Below the pieces are notes generated by a model. It ran no database searches and was not told the DNA's origin. It was given only the letters and a program-made list of their open reading frames with translations. 6,463 nt of DNA from Natronohydrobacter sp. (GTDB lineage: Bacteria; Pseudomonadota; Alphaproteobacteria; Rhodobacterales; Rhodobacteraceae), in assembly GCA_007123015.1 (NCBI GenBank), contig SKSL01000250.1:1-6463 (forward strand), in the 5' to 3' direction. Numbering within the stretch: position 1 is the first letter of the stretch; each line of letters begins with the position of its first letter. Positions 1 to 5,949 of this stretch are shown here, in pieces. The translations under genes were made by a program, and so were the position numbers.

Positions 1-482
1 AATGGGGCCGCAGAATAGATGACATCCATGCCCAGACCAAGCGCGGCCTCGGCTATTGCGGCCTGATGCGCGGTCTCGTTCTGCAGAAGCAGGATGTCGT
101 CCAGCTCGACACCAGTCAAGGCTGCAAGCGCAGCGTCCAGCGACAGATCCTGATTGGCCCCGGGGTGGATGACGATCTGGTTCTCTCCGGCCGGGTCAAC
201 CATGATCACAGCATGGCCAGTTGCTCCTTGAAGCTGTTGCACGCCGGTACAATCGACCCCGGCGGCTTCGAGCTTCGCGCGGGCTGCTGCCCCATCCGCG
301 CCCACGGCCCCAAGATGGCGGACCTGCGCCCCGGCGCGCGCAGCCGCGACCGATTGATTGGCGCCCTTGCCGCCCAGCTGGCTGCGATAGGTGCCCGCTG
401 CAAGTGTTTCCCCCGGCGCAGGCAGATGCGGCAGCGTGTAGATATGATCAATATTGATCGACCCGAAGCACCAGACTGCCAT
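1..482 (-). CDS. rbsK: Ribokinase-type PfkB carbohydrate kinase, N-terminal part (cut by window edge)
   Basis: The minus strand reads as an uninterrupted frame from an ATG at 482-480 to the left edge, giving about 160 residues of a protein family that is usually about 300 long. It begins MAVWCFGSINIDHIY, a typical ribokinase start (beta strand plus the NxD sugar-binding turn). It carries GGKGANQ at residues 37-43, the core of PfkB signature 1, followed by a GAVGADG turn. Later comes GENQIVIHPGANQ, matching the ribokinase GEN-x-I-x-x-x-x-GAN block. The ATP-binding and catalytic GAGD motif would lie outside the window. In this family the enzyme phosphorylates ribose or a related sugar at the 5-hydroxyl in the cytosol, using ATP. 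The start is preceded by a weak AAGGG-like ribosome site; another ATG four bases upstream is out of frame. The exact sugar cannot be told. It is divergent from everything else here and probably unrelated to metal uptake. Confidence 0.9.
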   Translation of the reverse strand, partial: MAVWCFGSINIDHIYTLPHLPAPGETLAAGTYRSQLGGKGANQSVAAARAGAQVRHLGAVGADGAAARAKLEAAGVDCTGVQQLQGATGHAVIMVDPAGENQIVIHPGANQDLSLDAALAALTGVELDDILLLQNETAHQAAIAEAALGLGMDVIYSAAP

Positions 483-513
483 GCATTTGCCCTTTCGCGT
501 GGATTTCTCGCGC

Positions 514-542
514 AGAATGGCACTGTGTCCCCGCTCTGTCGA
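514..542 (-). promoter_or_regulatory. Possible promoter of the ribokinase gene
   Basis: Read on the minus strand, TCGACA (542-537) and CATTCT (519-514) are separated by 17 bases and end about 31 bases before the kinase ATG. The -35 box matches the consensus in five of six positions, but the -10 box in only three. The placement suits a short leader, but this is a weak match and could be chance. Confidence 0.2.
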
Positions 543-741
543 GCCTGCCTGACATCGTTTCAGCGAGCGCAATCCCTGGCTGGATTTCTGGCGGGAAGAC
601 ACGTCATCCGGACTCGAAAGAACCCGCGTTGGCGCATTTGACACACTACACGCCACTGGCATGGTTTGTTGATGTTGGGGGTGGATATGACCGGCGAGAC
701 GGATTCTGAACACGAACTATTTGCCTGCAAGGAGTTCGCCC
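543..741. other. Gene-poor spacer between ribokinase and transposase remnants
   Basis: No coding frame here gives a recognisable protein on either strand. Frames that stay open on the plus strand are the mirror of the kinase reading frame or are short and of unlikely composition. No tRNA-like fold or strong terminator hairpin was noticed. It probably holds the upstream region of the kinase and the decayed left end of the adjoining IS4-like element. Confidence 0.4.
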
Positions 742-927
742 ATGACCAGCTGTTCTCTCGCCGATCTGCAAAAGACGCCAGCGCTTCATGTGCGCCTCGG
801 CAAGACGCGTCTAGAAACGCTTTGCCTGCTTGTGCTGGAGGTGATCAGCGCTCGCAGAGTGAACCTGACCCATATCGCGTCTGACAGGCTGATTGGAAAT
901 GAGTTGAGTGAATTCAGCAGGTCGTGA
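742..927 (+). pseudogene. IS4-family transposase remnant (N-terminus only)
   Basis: A frame of 61 residues starts at an ATG preceded by AAGGAG with a seven-base spacer, an intact-looking ribosome site. The segment KTPALHVRLGKTRLETLC and the following VISARRVNLTHIAS resemble, from memory, the N-terminal region of IS4-type transposases common in Rhodobacterales (LGKTRLETL, ISARTVNL-HIA). After about residue 48 the resemblance ends and the frame stops at 925-927, so the DDE catalytic core, normally several hundred residues, is absent. It is therefore non-functional as a transposase. It sits just upstream of a second transposase scrap, which marks this stretch as a former insertion hot spot. No terminal inverted repeats could be assigned. 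Assignment rests on pattern recognition and needs a database search. Confidence 0.6.
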
Positions 928-961
928 TTCTGTTCGGTTGCGAAGCTGAACGGAGATCACG

Positions 962-1282
962 ATGGCCTGGACCCAACTCACTTGTCTGAAGGATAGGCGC
1001 AAGACCAAAGGTTATCAAGATTTGACAGCGGAAGAGTGGGCGGTTGACCCAGCCGTCGTTCAGCAGTCGGAGCATGTCGCGAGGAAGTGGTACCCGGTTC
1101 CAAGCTTTTCGACATGCGAAAGCGATCCGCTCTGGAGAGCCGGTTTATTGAAAATATTGAGGGGGTGGCGCAGAATAAACCAAACAGCAGTGATCAGACG
1201 GGTTCTGCAAGGTTCAGGGTATCAATTAGCTGAAAGTGTTCAGGTGCGGCAGGTGTTCGGCCGTCAAGCTTTCGGTCGGTGA
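962..1282 (+). pseudogene. IS5-family transposase remnant (N-terminus), degenerate
   Basis: A frame of 106 residues opens with MAWTQLTCLKDRRKTKGYQ followed by DLTAEEWAV. IS5-family (IS1031/IS427-like) transposases typically begin MAWT-x-x-T-x-x-x-Y-x-R-x-G-x-x-Y-x-x-DLTD-x-EWA, so the first 30 or so residues match well. The ATG has a GGAG ribosome site six bases upstream. Beyond residue 30 there is no convincing family resemblance; a WRAGLLKIL segment is faintly like the WRD-x-GLL region. The DDE motifs are missing. Full-length members are about 250 to 280 residues, so this is a truncated, decayed copy. The downstream part of the frame may be unrelated sequence. It is not expected to act as a transposase. 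Confidence 0.55.
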
Positions 1283-1470
1283 TCTTCGCGCAGTGGCGAT
1301 GGATCCGGACAAGCCTGTCGAGGACCGCGCGCGGGCCCACGCTGTGCCCCGTGGCTATCTGGTTCCGTTTCGAACTGATTTTGTGCCTCGTCGGTTGCTG
1401 TGTCTGTGGCTTGATTAGCCTTGGATGCGCGCTCGGTCTGCATGGCGACGAAACTCTTTCATGGGATCCG
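1283..1470. other. Gene-poor stretch upstream of the metal operon
   Basis: No intact gene is recognised on either strand. A minus-strand frame running from 1484 to 1194 contains AVLDRLVRIHRH, faintly like the AILDRLVHNAHRI end of IstB, the IS21 helper ATPase, but the surrounding residues do not support a clear assignment. The region most likely consists of further mobile-element debris next to the importer promoter. Confidence 0.35.
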
Positions 1471-1478
1471 ATTGCGTA

Positions 1479-1507
1479 TTGCAAATGATTATCATTAGCA
1501 TAATTAT
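1479..1507 (+). promoter_or_regulatory. Candidate sitA promoter overlapping the operator
   Basis: TTGCAA at 1479-1484 and AATTAT at 1502-1507 are 17 bases apart and could be the -35 and -10 boxes. Transcription would then begin about 25 to 30 bases before the sitA start. Both boxes are imperfect. The operator palindrome occupies the -35 box and the whole spacer, a layout expected for repression by steric exclusion. Confidence 0.35.
1480..1500 (+). promoter_or_regulatory. Fur/Mur-type operator (21-bp palindrome)
   Basis: The left arm TGCAAATGAT and right arm ATCATTAGCA flank a single central T. The arms are reverse complements except for one pair. The core AATGATTATCATT is close to the classic Fur box, and the outer TGCAAAT/TTAGCA resembles alphaproteobacterial manganese-responsive (Mur) sites. 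It lies about 40 bases upstream of the SitA-like gene. In this clade the Fur homologue often acts as Mur, repressing sitABCD when Mn(II) is sufficient. Which regulator binds here cannot be decided from sequence alone. It is the only strong palindrome of this type I noticed in the window. Confidence 0.8.
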
Positions 1508-1540
1508 GTCGATACCCGATCCCGAATCAAAGAGGACCAC

Positions 1541-2527
1541 ATGCCTGTGAACCGACTGAAGATGCCTTGTCTTGCAGCGGGAGCTGCCTTTGGGCTGGTC
1601 GTGCCCGCAATGGCCGAGGATGCACCGCTGAATGTGCTCGCGACGGTGGGGATGATCGCCGATGTCGCGCAGACTGTTGCAGGTGAATGCGCGGTCGTCA
1701 GCACGCTGATCGGCCCGGGCGTCGACCCGCATTACTATTCCGCCACGCCCGCTGATGTGGGCAAGATCGCAGATGCTGAGCTGATATTTTTCGTTGACCG
1801 CACGCTGGAAGAGCGGCTGGCCGATGTGCTGGACAACTTCCGCGATCGCACGCCGACCGTGGGTTTGGCCAGCGCGACCTTTGATGACGCAGACCTGCTG
1901 GAAGACCCCGACGAGCCCGGCGAGATGGACCCGCATCTGTGGATGGATGTCAGCCGCTGGGCGCGTATTGCTCCCGTGATCGCCGAGTTCATCACAGAGC
2001 AGCGCCCCGATTGCACTGAGACCATGACCGGAAATGTAGAGGCGCTGTCAACACAGCTGGAAGCGCTGCATGGCTGGGTGGGCGAAGCCATTGCTTCCAT
2101 CCCCGAACGCAATCGCATCATGGTGACGGCCCATGACGCTTTCTACTACTTCTCTGACGCTTACGGGATCGCGGCCTCCGAGGCGATCGAGGGCATTTCC
2201 ACCGCGTCAGAGGCCAGCATCGGCGACATCCGCGAGGTGGCTGAATTCGTTGTTGAAACAGGTGTCCCTGCGGTCTTTGTCGAAACCACCATCAACCCGC
2301 GCACCATCGAGGCGCTGGTTGCCGAGGTCCAGAGCCAGGGCCATGATGTGGTGATCGGCGGCGAGCTCTTCTCTGACGCCATGGGCGACGATGGCACAGC
2401 CGAGGGCACCTATATTGGCATGATCCGTGCCAATACGATCATTATCGCGCAGGCGCTCGGCGGCACTGTGCCGGACTGGCCAGAAGCCTTGCAGGATTGG
2501 GCGCATGTATGGGACATTTCCCACTGA
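1541..2527 (+). CDS. sitA: Periplasmic manganese/iron-binding protein of ABC importer (SitA/MntC/TroA family)
   Basis: This 328-residue cluster A-I (ZnuA/TroA/PsaA-like) protein captures a divalent metal in the periplasm and delivers it to the permease encoded downstream. A signal peptide of about 25 residues ends in PAMA before EDAPLNVLAT; no lipobox is seen, so it should be a soluble periplasmic protein. The four expected ligands are visible: H64 in VDPHYY, H132 in MDPHLWMD, H198 in AHDAFYYFSDAYG and D279 in GELFSDAMG. This His3-Asp set is the TroA type; PsaA and MntC have Glu at the third place. The loop before DPHLW is acidic and lacks the histidine-rich stretch common in zinc-specific ZnuA, which favours manganese or iron. 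C50 and C158 are the only cysteines predicted in the mature protein and might pair. The ATG follows AGAGGA with a four-base gap. It is first in the operon, directly under the Fur/Mur-type palindrome. Confidence 0.93.
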   Translation: MPVNRLKMPCLAAGAAFGLVVPAMAEDAPLNVLATVGMIADVAQTVAGECAVVSTLIGPGVDPHYYSATPADVGKIADAELIFFVDRTLEERLADVLDNFRDRTPTVGLASATFDDADLLEDPDEPGEMDPHLWMDVSRWARIAPVIAEFITEQRPDCTETMTGNVEALSTQLEALHGWVGEAIASIPERNRIMVTAHDAFYYFSDAYGIAASEAIEGISTASEASIGDIREVAEFVVETGVPAVFVETTINPRTIEALVAEVQSQGHDVVIGGELFSDAMGDDGTAEGTYIGMIRANTIIIAQALGGTVPDWPEALQDWAHVWDISH

Positions 2528-2556
2528 CCCGCTGATCTGATAACCCGGACGGATAG

Positions 2557-2585
2557 CAGTGCGCGTGGATGTCCTACGCGCATTG
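2557..2585 (+). promoter_or_regulatory. Intercistronic hairpin between sitA and sitB
   Basis: CAGTGCGCGT (2557-2566) and ACGCGCATTG (2576-2585) form a ten-pair stem, including one G-U pair, around the nine-base loop GGATGTCCT. The centre, TGCGCGT with ACGCGCA, is perfect and GC-rich. No run of T follows, so it does not look like an intrinsic terminator. Such hairpins after binding-protein genes are known to protect the upstream message and raise its yield relative to the ATPase and permeases; that role here is inferred. It ends only five bases before the first possible sitB ATG. Confidence 0.6.
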
Positions 2586-2605
2586 TAAGCATGAAAGAGC
2601 ATCCG

Positions 2606-3376
2606 ATGCGCGACGACACGCTCCACGAACCCGACCAGGCGCTGCATGTCGAGGATCTGACCGTCAGCTATGGCGAGACACCTGCGCTGTGGGATATCGA
2701 CCTCGATATCCCGCCGGGGGTGATGTGCGCCATTGTCGGGCCGAATGGCGCGGGCAAGTCGACGCTGATCAAGGCGGCCCTCGGGCTGGTGCGGCCCATC
2801 GCTGGGCATGTGCGTTTTTTGGGGCGTCCGGTTAATGCGATGCGCGGAAAGATTGGCTATGTGCCACAGCGCCATTCGGTGGATTGGGACTTTCCCACCT
2901 GCGTGCGCGATGTGGTCGAGATGGGACTCTACCGCGCGCTTGGCTGGTTCCGTCGTCCAGGTCGCGACGCTCGCGCCCGCGCCATTGCGGCCTTGGCCGA
3001 AGTGGGGATGCAGGACTATGCCGACCGCCAGATCAGCCAGCTTTCAGGTGGTCAGCAGCAGCGGGTCTTTCTGGCACGCGCGCTGGTGCAGGACGCGCCG
3101 ATCCTGATTCTGGATGAGCCACTGGCGGGGGTCGATGCTGCGACCGAAGCCGTGATCATTTCGCTCTTGAAGCGTCTGCGCGATGACGGTCGCACTGTGA
3201 TTGTGGTCCATCATGACCTGACCACAGTGCAAAGCTATTTCGACTGGCTGGTGATGTTGAATGTCCGCATCATCGCACAAGGCCCCGTGGCGCAGGTCTA
3301 CACGCCCGAAAACCTTCGGGCCGCCTATGGCCAGCATCTGGCGATGATCGCCGTATCTTCGGGGGCTTCGGAATGA
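2606..3376 (+). CDS. sitB: Manganese/iron ABC transporter ATP-binding protein (SitB/MntB-like)
   Basis: This cytosolic ATPase subunit, 256 residues from the chosen start, powers metal import by the two permeases. All ABC motifs are intact: Walker A GPNGAGKST (45-53), Q-loop Q88 in YVPQRHSVDWDFP, signature LSGGQQQR (146-153), Walker B ILILDEP with catalytic E171, D-loop AGVD, and the switch histidine H203 in VHHDL. The RHSVDWDFP stretch after the Q-loop is characteristic of the metal (Mn/Zn/Fe) ABC ATPase subfamily. An in-frame ATG at 2591 would add five residues but has no ribosome site; the ATG at 2606 has AAAGAG six bases upstream and is preferred. It is separated from sitA by about 80 bases containing a hairpin. 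Its stop codon overlaps the next start as ATGA, implying translational coupling with the first permease. Confidence 0.93.
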   Translation: MRDDTLHEPDQALHVEDLTVSYGETPALWDIDLDIPPGVMCAIVGPNGAGKSTLIKAALGLVRPIAGHVRFLGRPVNAMRGKIGYVPQRHSVDWDFPTCVRDVVEMGLYRALGWFRRPGRDARARAIAALAEVGMQDYADRQISQLSGGQQQRVFLARALVQDAPILILDEPLAGVDAATEAVIISLLKRLRDDGRTVIVVHHDLTTVQSYFDWLVMLNVRIIAQGPVAQVYTPENLRAAYGQHLAMIAVSSGASE

Positions 3377-4524
3377 CCCTTCTGGCAGAGCTTCTGTCCT
3401 CGCAGATCGTGCGCACGGTTTTGACTGGCGCGGCGATGCTGGGGGCAATTGCCGGGATGCTGGGGTCTTTCGCTGTGCTGCGCCGCCAGTCGCTGCTGGG
3501 CGATGCGCTGGCCCATGCTGCTTTGCCGGGCGTCTGTCTGGGCTTCCTGATCGCGGGAGGCCGCGATCTGGGAAGCATCATGGCCGGAGCATTCTTCACC
3601 GGCGCGCTGGCGGCGCTGGTGATGATGCTGATCACGCGGGCCACAACGCTGAAAACCGACGCGGCACTTGGCATCGTGCTCAGCGTATTCTTCGCGGTGG
3701 GTGTGGTGCTGTTGACCCATTTACAAGGCATGGGCGGCGCGGCAAGTGCGGGGCTGAGCAGTTTCCTGTTCGGACAGGCGGCAGCGATCCTGCGCTCGGA
3801 TTTGTGGATGATGGGCGGCGTCGGGCTGGTGGCGCTGACGCTGGTGCTGGCCTTCTGGAAAGAGATCAAGCTGGTCAGCTTCGACGCCGATTTCGCCCGC
3901 GCGCAGGGCTTTCCGGTGACTGTGCTGGAAGCGTTTCTGACCGTAATGGTTGCGCTGGCCATTGTGGTCGGGTTGCAGCTGGTGGGGGTGGTGCTGATCG
4001 TGGCGTTGCTGATCGCACCGGCTGCTGCCGCCCGGCAATGGACGAACAGCCTTGGCACTATGGTGGTGCTCTCGGCGCTGATCGGGGCCGCTTCGGGGGC
4101 AAGTGGCGCGCTGATCAGCGCGACGACGCGAGGGCTTGCCACCGGGCCAGTTGTGGTGCTTTGCGCCAGCGTGGCCGTGCTGGTCTCGCTGATGCTGGCC
4201 CCGGGGCGCGGGCTGATCTGGCAGGCGCTGGCCGCGCGCCGCGCCCGCGCGCAGATTGGCGAGCGGCGCATCCTCGCGGCCATGCAAGGGCTGGCCGATG
4301 CCCATGACGATGCGCGCTACCCCTCCGAACAGGGCATGCTGACTGCAGCGCTTGGCTATGCGCCCGACCATCAGCGCTTCGCCGCGCTGGAACGTCGCGG
4401 CCTGATCCGCCCCGTGACCCATCCGCCCGAGACGACACCGCATTGGGAACTGACACCTTCCGGTCACCACGAAGCAAAGGCCACCCGTGCAGATCCCCGG
4501 CATCGACCGGAGCACCCGTCATGA
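3373..4524 (+). CDS. sitC: Manganese/iron ABC transporter permease 1 with C-terminal winged-helix-like tail (SitC-like)
   Basis: This 383-residue protein is an integral inner-membrane permease of the ABC-3 (ZnuB/MntB/SitC) family. Hydrophobic segments fill residues 1 to about 285, and family landmarks are present: GDALAHAALPGV (43-54), LGIVLSVFFAVG, FWKEIKLVSFDADFA (161-175, the coupling region) and APAAAARQWT (215-224). Typical members end soon after the last membrane segment, at roughly 270 to 300 residues. This one continues for about 95 more, a soluble stretch from ARRARAQIGERRILAAM onward with helices, then ALERRGLI and WELTPSGHHEA, a pattern like the recognition helix and wing of DtxR/MarR-type winged helices. 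The very end (about 366-383) is charged and looks disordered. Start and stop codons overlap their neighbours as ATGA on both sides, so it is translated in a tight block with the ATPase and the second permease. It probably pairs with the next gene product to form the membrane channel. Confidence 0.93.
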   Translation: MTLLAELLSSQIVRTVLTGAAMLGAIAGMLGSFAVLRRQSLLGDALAHAALPGVCLGFLIAGGRDLGSIMAGAFFTGALAALVMMLITRATTLKTDAALGIVLSVFFAVGVVLLTHLQGMGGAASAGLSSFLFGQAAAILRSDLWMMGGVGLVALTLVLAFWKEIKLVSFDADFARAQGFPVTVLEAFLTVMVALAIVVGLQLVGVVLIVALLIAPAAAARQWTNSLGTMVVLSALIGAASGASGALISATTRGLATGPVVVLCASVAVLVSLMLAPGRGLIWQALAARRARAQIGERRILAAMQGLADAHDDARYPSEQGMLTAALGYAPDHQRFAALERRGLIRPVTHPPETTPHWELTPSGHHEAKATRADPRHRPEHPS

Positions 4525-5660
4525 TCGCCGCGGTCTTCGACTCGATTCCAGCGATGATCCTGCTGACCGGCATCCTTGTGGGCGCGTCCGGGGCGCTTCT
4601 GGGGTCGTTCCTGGTGCTGCGCGGAAATGCCATGCTGACCGATGCGATCAGCCATTCCATCGTCTTCGGGATCATCCTGGTCTGGCTGATGACACGGCAG
4701 CTGGCCGGACCAGTGCAGCTGATCGGCGCGGCGCTGACGGGCGTGCTGACCGTGGTGCTGTCCGAGGCGTTGGCGCGCTCGAAGCTGGTCAAGATGGATG
4801 CCGCCATAGGGCTGGTCTTTCCCGCACTCTTCGCCGCCGGCGTGATCCTGATCTCGCTTTACGCCCGCGATGTGCATATCCATGTCGAAACTGTGCTGCT
4901 GGGCGAGATCGGTTTTGTCTGGTTGCACACCGTCACGCTTTGGGATCAGCGCGTTCCGGTGGCGGTGGTGACGCTGGCGGCGGTGCTCGTGATCAATCTG
5001 GCCTTCGTGCTGGCGCTGTGGAAAGAGCTGAAGCTTGCCAGCTTCGATCCGGGACTTGCCGCAGCACTCGGGTTTCTGCCCGGCGTCCTGCATTATGCGA
5101 TTCTGACGCTGACCAGCGTCACGGCGGTCGCGGCCTTCGACGCAGTGGGCGCGATTCTGTTCATCGCTTTCGTGATCGTGCCGCCCGCCACAGCCTATCT
5201 GCTGACGCGCCGGCTATGGCTGATGGTGGTGCTTGCTGTGGCCCTGTCGGTGGCCGCCTGCGTGGCAGGGTATGTTCTGGCGATACACTGGAATGTCTCA
5301 ATCGCCGGGATGATGGCCAGCATGACCGGTGTCTGGTTCGCCATCGCACTGGTCTGCGCCCCGCAGCGCGGACTTCTCGCGCGCGCGATTCAAGCCCGCG
5401 AGCAACGGCGTGACCATGATTGCCGCACTTTGGTGGCCCATCTTTTCACCCATCAGGACACGCCCGACATGGCTGAAGAAAACACGCTGCGCGCCCTGAC
5501 TGGTCACCTTGGCTGGCCCGTGCCGCGTGCCCGTGCCGCGATCCTGCGCGCCCATGACCGCGCGCTGGTCGAACGCCGCGCGGGCCTCCTGACCCTCCGG
5601 CCCAAAGGTATGGCCGAGGCCGAGGCCATCTTCGGCCGCTCTACCACTGTCCGACACTGA
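4521..5660 (+). CDS. sitD: Manganese/iron ABC transporter permease 2 with C-terminal winged-helix-like tail (SitD-like)
   Basis: This 379-residue second ABC-3 family inner-membrane permease is the partner of the preceding one. The frame stays open upstream as far as a TTG at 4443, but the ATG at 4521, which overlaps the previous stop as ATGA and gives MIAAVFDSIPAMILLTG, fits the family. Visible landmarks are LTDAISHSIVFGII (39-52), KMDAAIGLVFPALFAAG (91-107), DVHIHVETVLLGEIGF (117-132, resembling the HIDLD-VLLGE block of SitD/MntB), LWKELKLASFDPGLAAALG (166-184) and PPATAYLLTRRL. Hydrophobic segments end near residue 278, then APQRGLLARAI. The remaining 90 or so residues are soluble, with RALTGHLGW, ILRAHDRALVERRAGLLTL and RPKGMAEAEAI, again like a small winged helix. 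This tail resembles that of the first permease in layout and motifs. It is the last gene of the operon; no clear terminator was seen after it. Confidence 0.93.
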   Translation: MIAAVFDSIPAMILLTGILVGASGALLGSFLVLRGNAMLTDAISHSIVFGIILVWLMTRQLAGPVQLIGAALTGVLTVVLSEALARSKLVKMDAAIGLVFPALFAAGVILISLYARDVHIHVETVLLGEIGFVWLHTVTLWDQRVPVAVVTLAAVLVINLAFVLALWKELKLASFDPGLAAALGFLPGVLHYAILTLTSVTAVAAFDAVGAILFIAFVIVPPATAYLLTRRLWLMVVLAVALSVAACVAGYVLAIHWNVSIAGMMASMTGVWFAIALVCAPQRGLLARAIQAREQRRDHDCRTLVAHLFTHQDTPDMAEENTLRALTGHLGWPVPRARAAILRAHDRALVERRAGLLTLRPKGMAEAEAIFGRSTTVRH

Positions 5661-5691
5661 CTGCTCCCGCCGCTCCGGGCGACAGATTCCG

Positions 5692-5949
5692 TCACGCTGC
5701 AATGCAGCATACAGGCGCGGTTAAGCGCCAGAAAAGGGTCGAGCACGATGTGGCGTCTGCGAAGAGCCTTGCCATGTTCGGCATGAGCGCCCATTCGAAA
5801 ACACGCAGCCCCGGAAATTCATTGACCGCCACAAGCCACCCCGTTGTTGCCCTGATCAGCACAGCCCGGGTCAGACCCCTACCCAAGATGATCAGCGAAT
5901 TCTGCACATAAACCGGCAGCAGGATGACGGTGATGACGAGGACCGTCAC
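5692..5949 (-). pseudogene. Remnant of ferric-iron ABC transporter permease (FbpB-like)
   Basis: On the minus strand a GTG-started frame of 85 residues contains LPVYVQNSLIILGRGLTRA, then TTGWLVAVNEFPGLRVFEWAL. This matches what I know of FbpB/AfuB-type permeases, which have N-S-L near a membrane segment, then GTGxAWLV, FPGRR-x-FEWAL and PLAMPAYVLAYAYT. The resemblance stops right after FEWAL, at about 5785: the expected LPLAMPAYV does not follow and the frame decays to a stop at 5692. A full permease is above 500 residues, so this is an internal scrap without either end. It lies antisense between the manganese importer and a ferric-iron binding gene on the plus strand. That suggests a past inversion or a lost paralogous iron transporter. 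Not expected to be functional. Confidence 0.6.

Noticed and set aside
66..641. Plus-strand open frame of 191 residues
   Set aside because: It is the mirror frame of the ribokinase coding strand; composition (Arg/Cys-rich) is unnatural while the minus strand gives clear ribokinase motifs.
1415..1936. Minus-strand open frame of 173 residues crossing the operator and sitA start
   Set aside because: It overlaps the well-supported sitA signal peptide and the operator and shows no family resemblance.
2557..2590. Intrinsic terminator after sitA
   Set aside because: The stem is strong but no T-run follows, and termination here would cut off the ATPase and permeases.
3270..4283. Long minus-strand open frame opposite the ATPase end and first permease
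   Set aside because: Low-complexity Ala/Ser/Pro/Arg-rich translation typical of antisense to a GC-rich gene; the plus strand is clearly an ABC permease.
4443..4520. Upstream extension of the second permease to a TTG start
   Set aside because: The added residues are hydrophilic, lie inside the preceding gene and do not fit the family; the ATG at 4521 makes a standard ATGA overlap.
5702..5911. Plus-strand 69-residue open frame
   Set aside because: It is the mirror of the FbpB-like minus-strand remnant and has no recognisable features.
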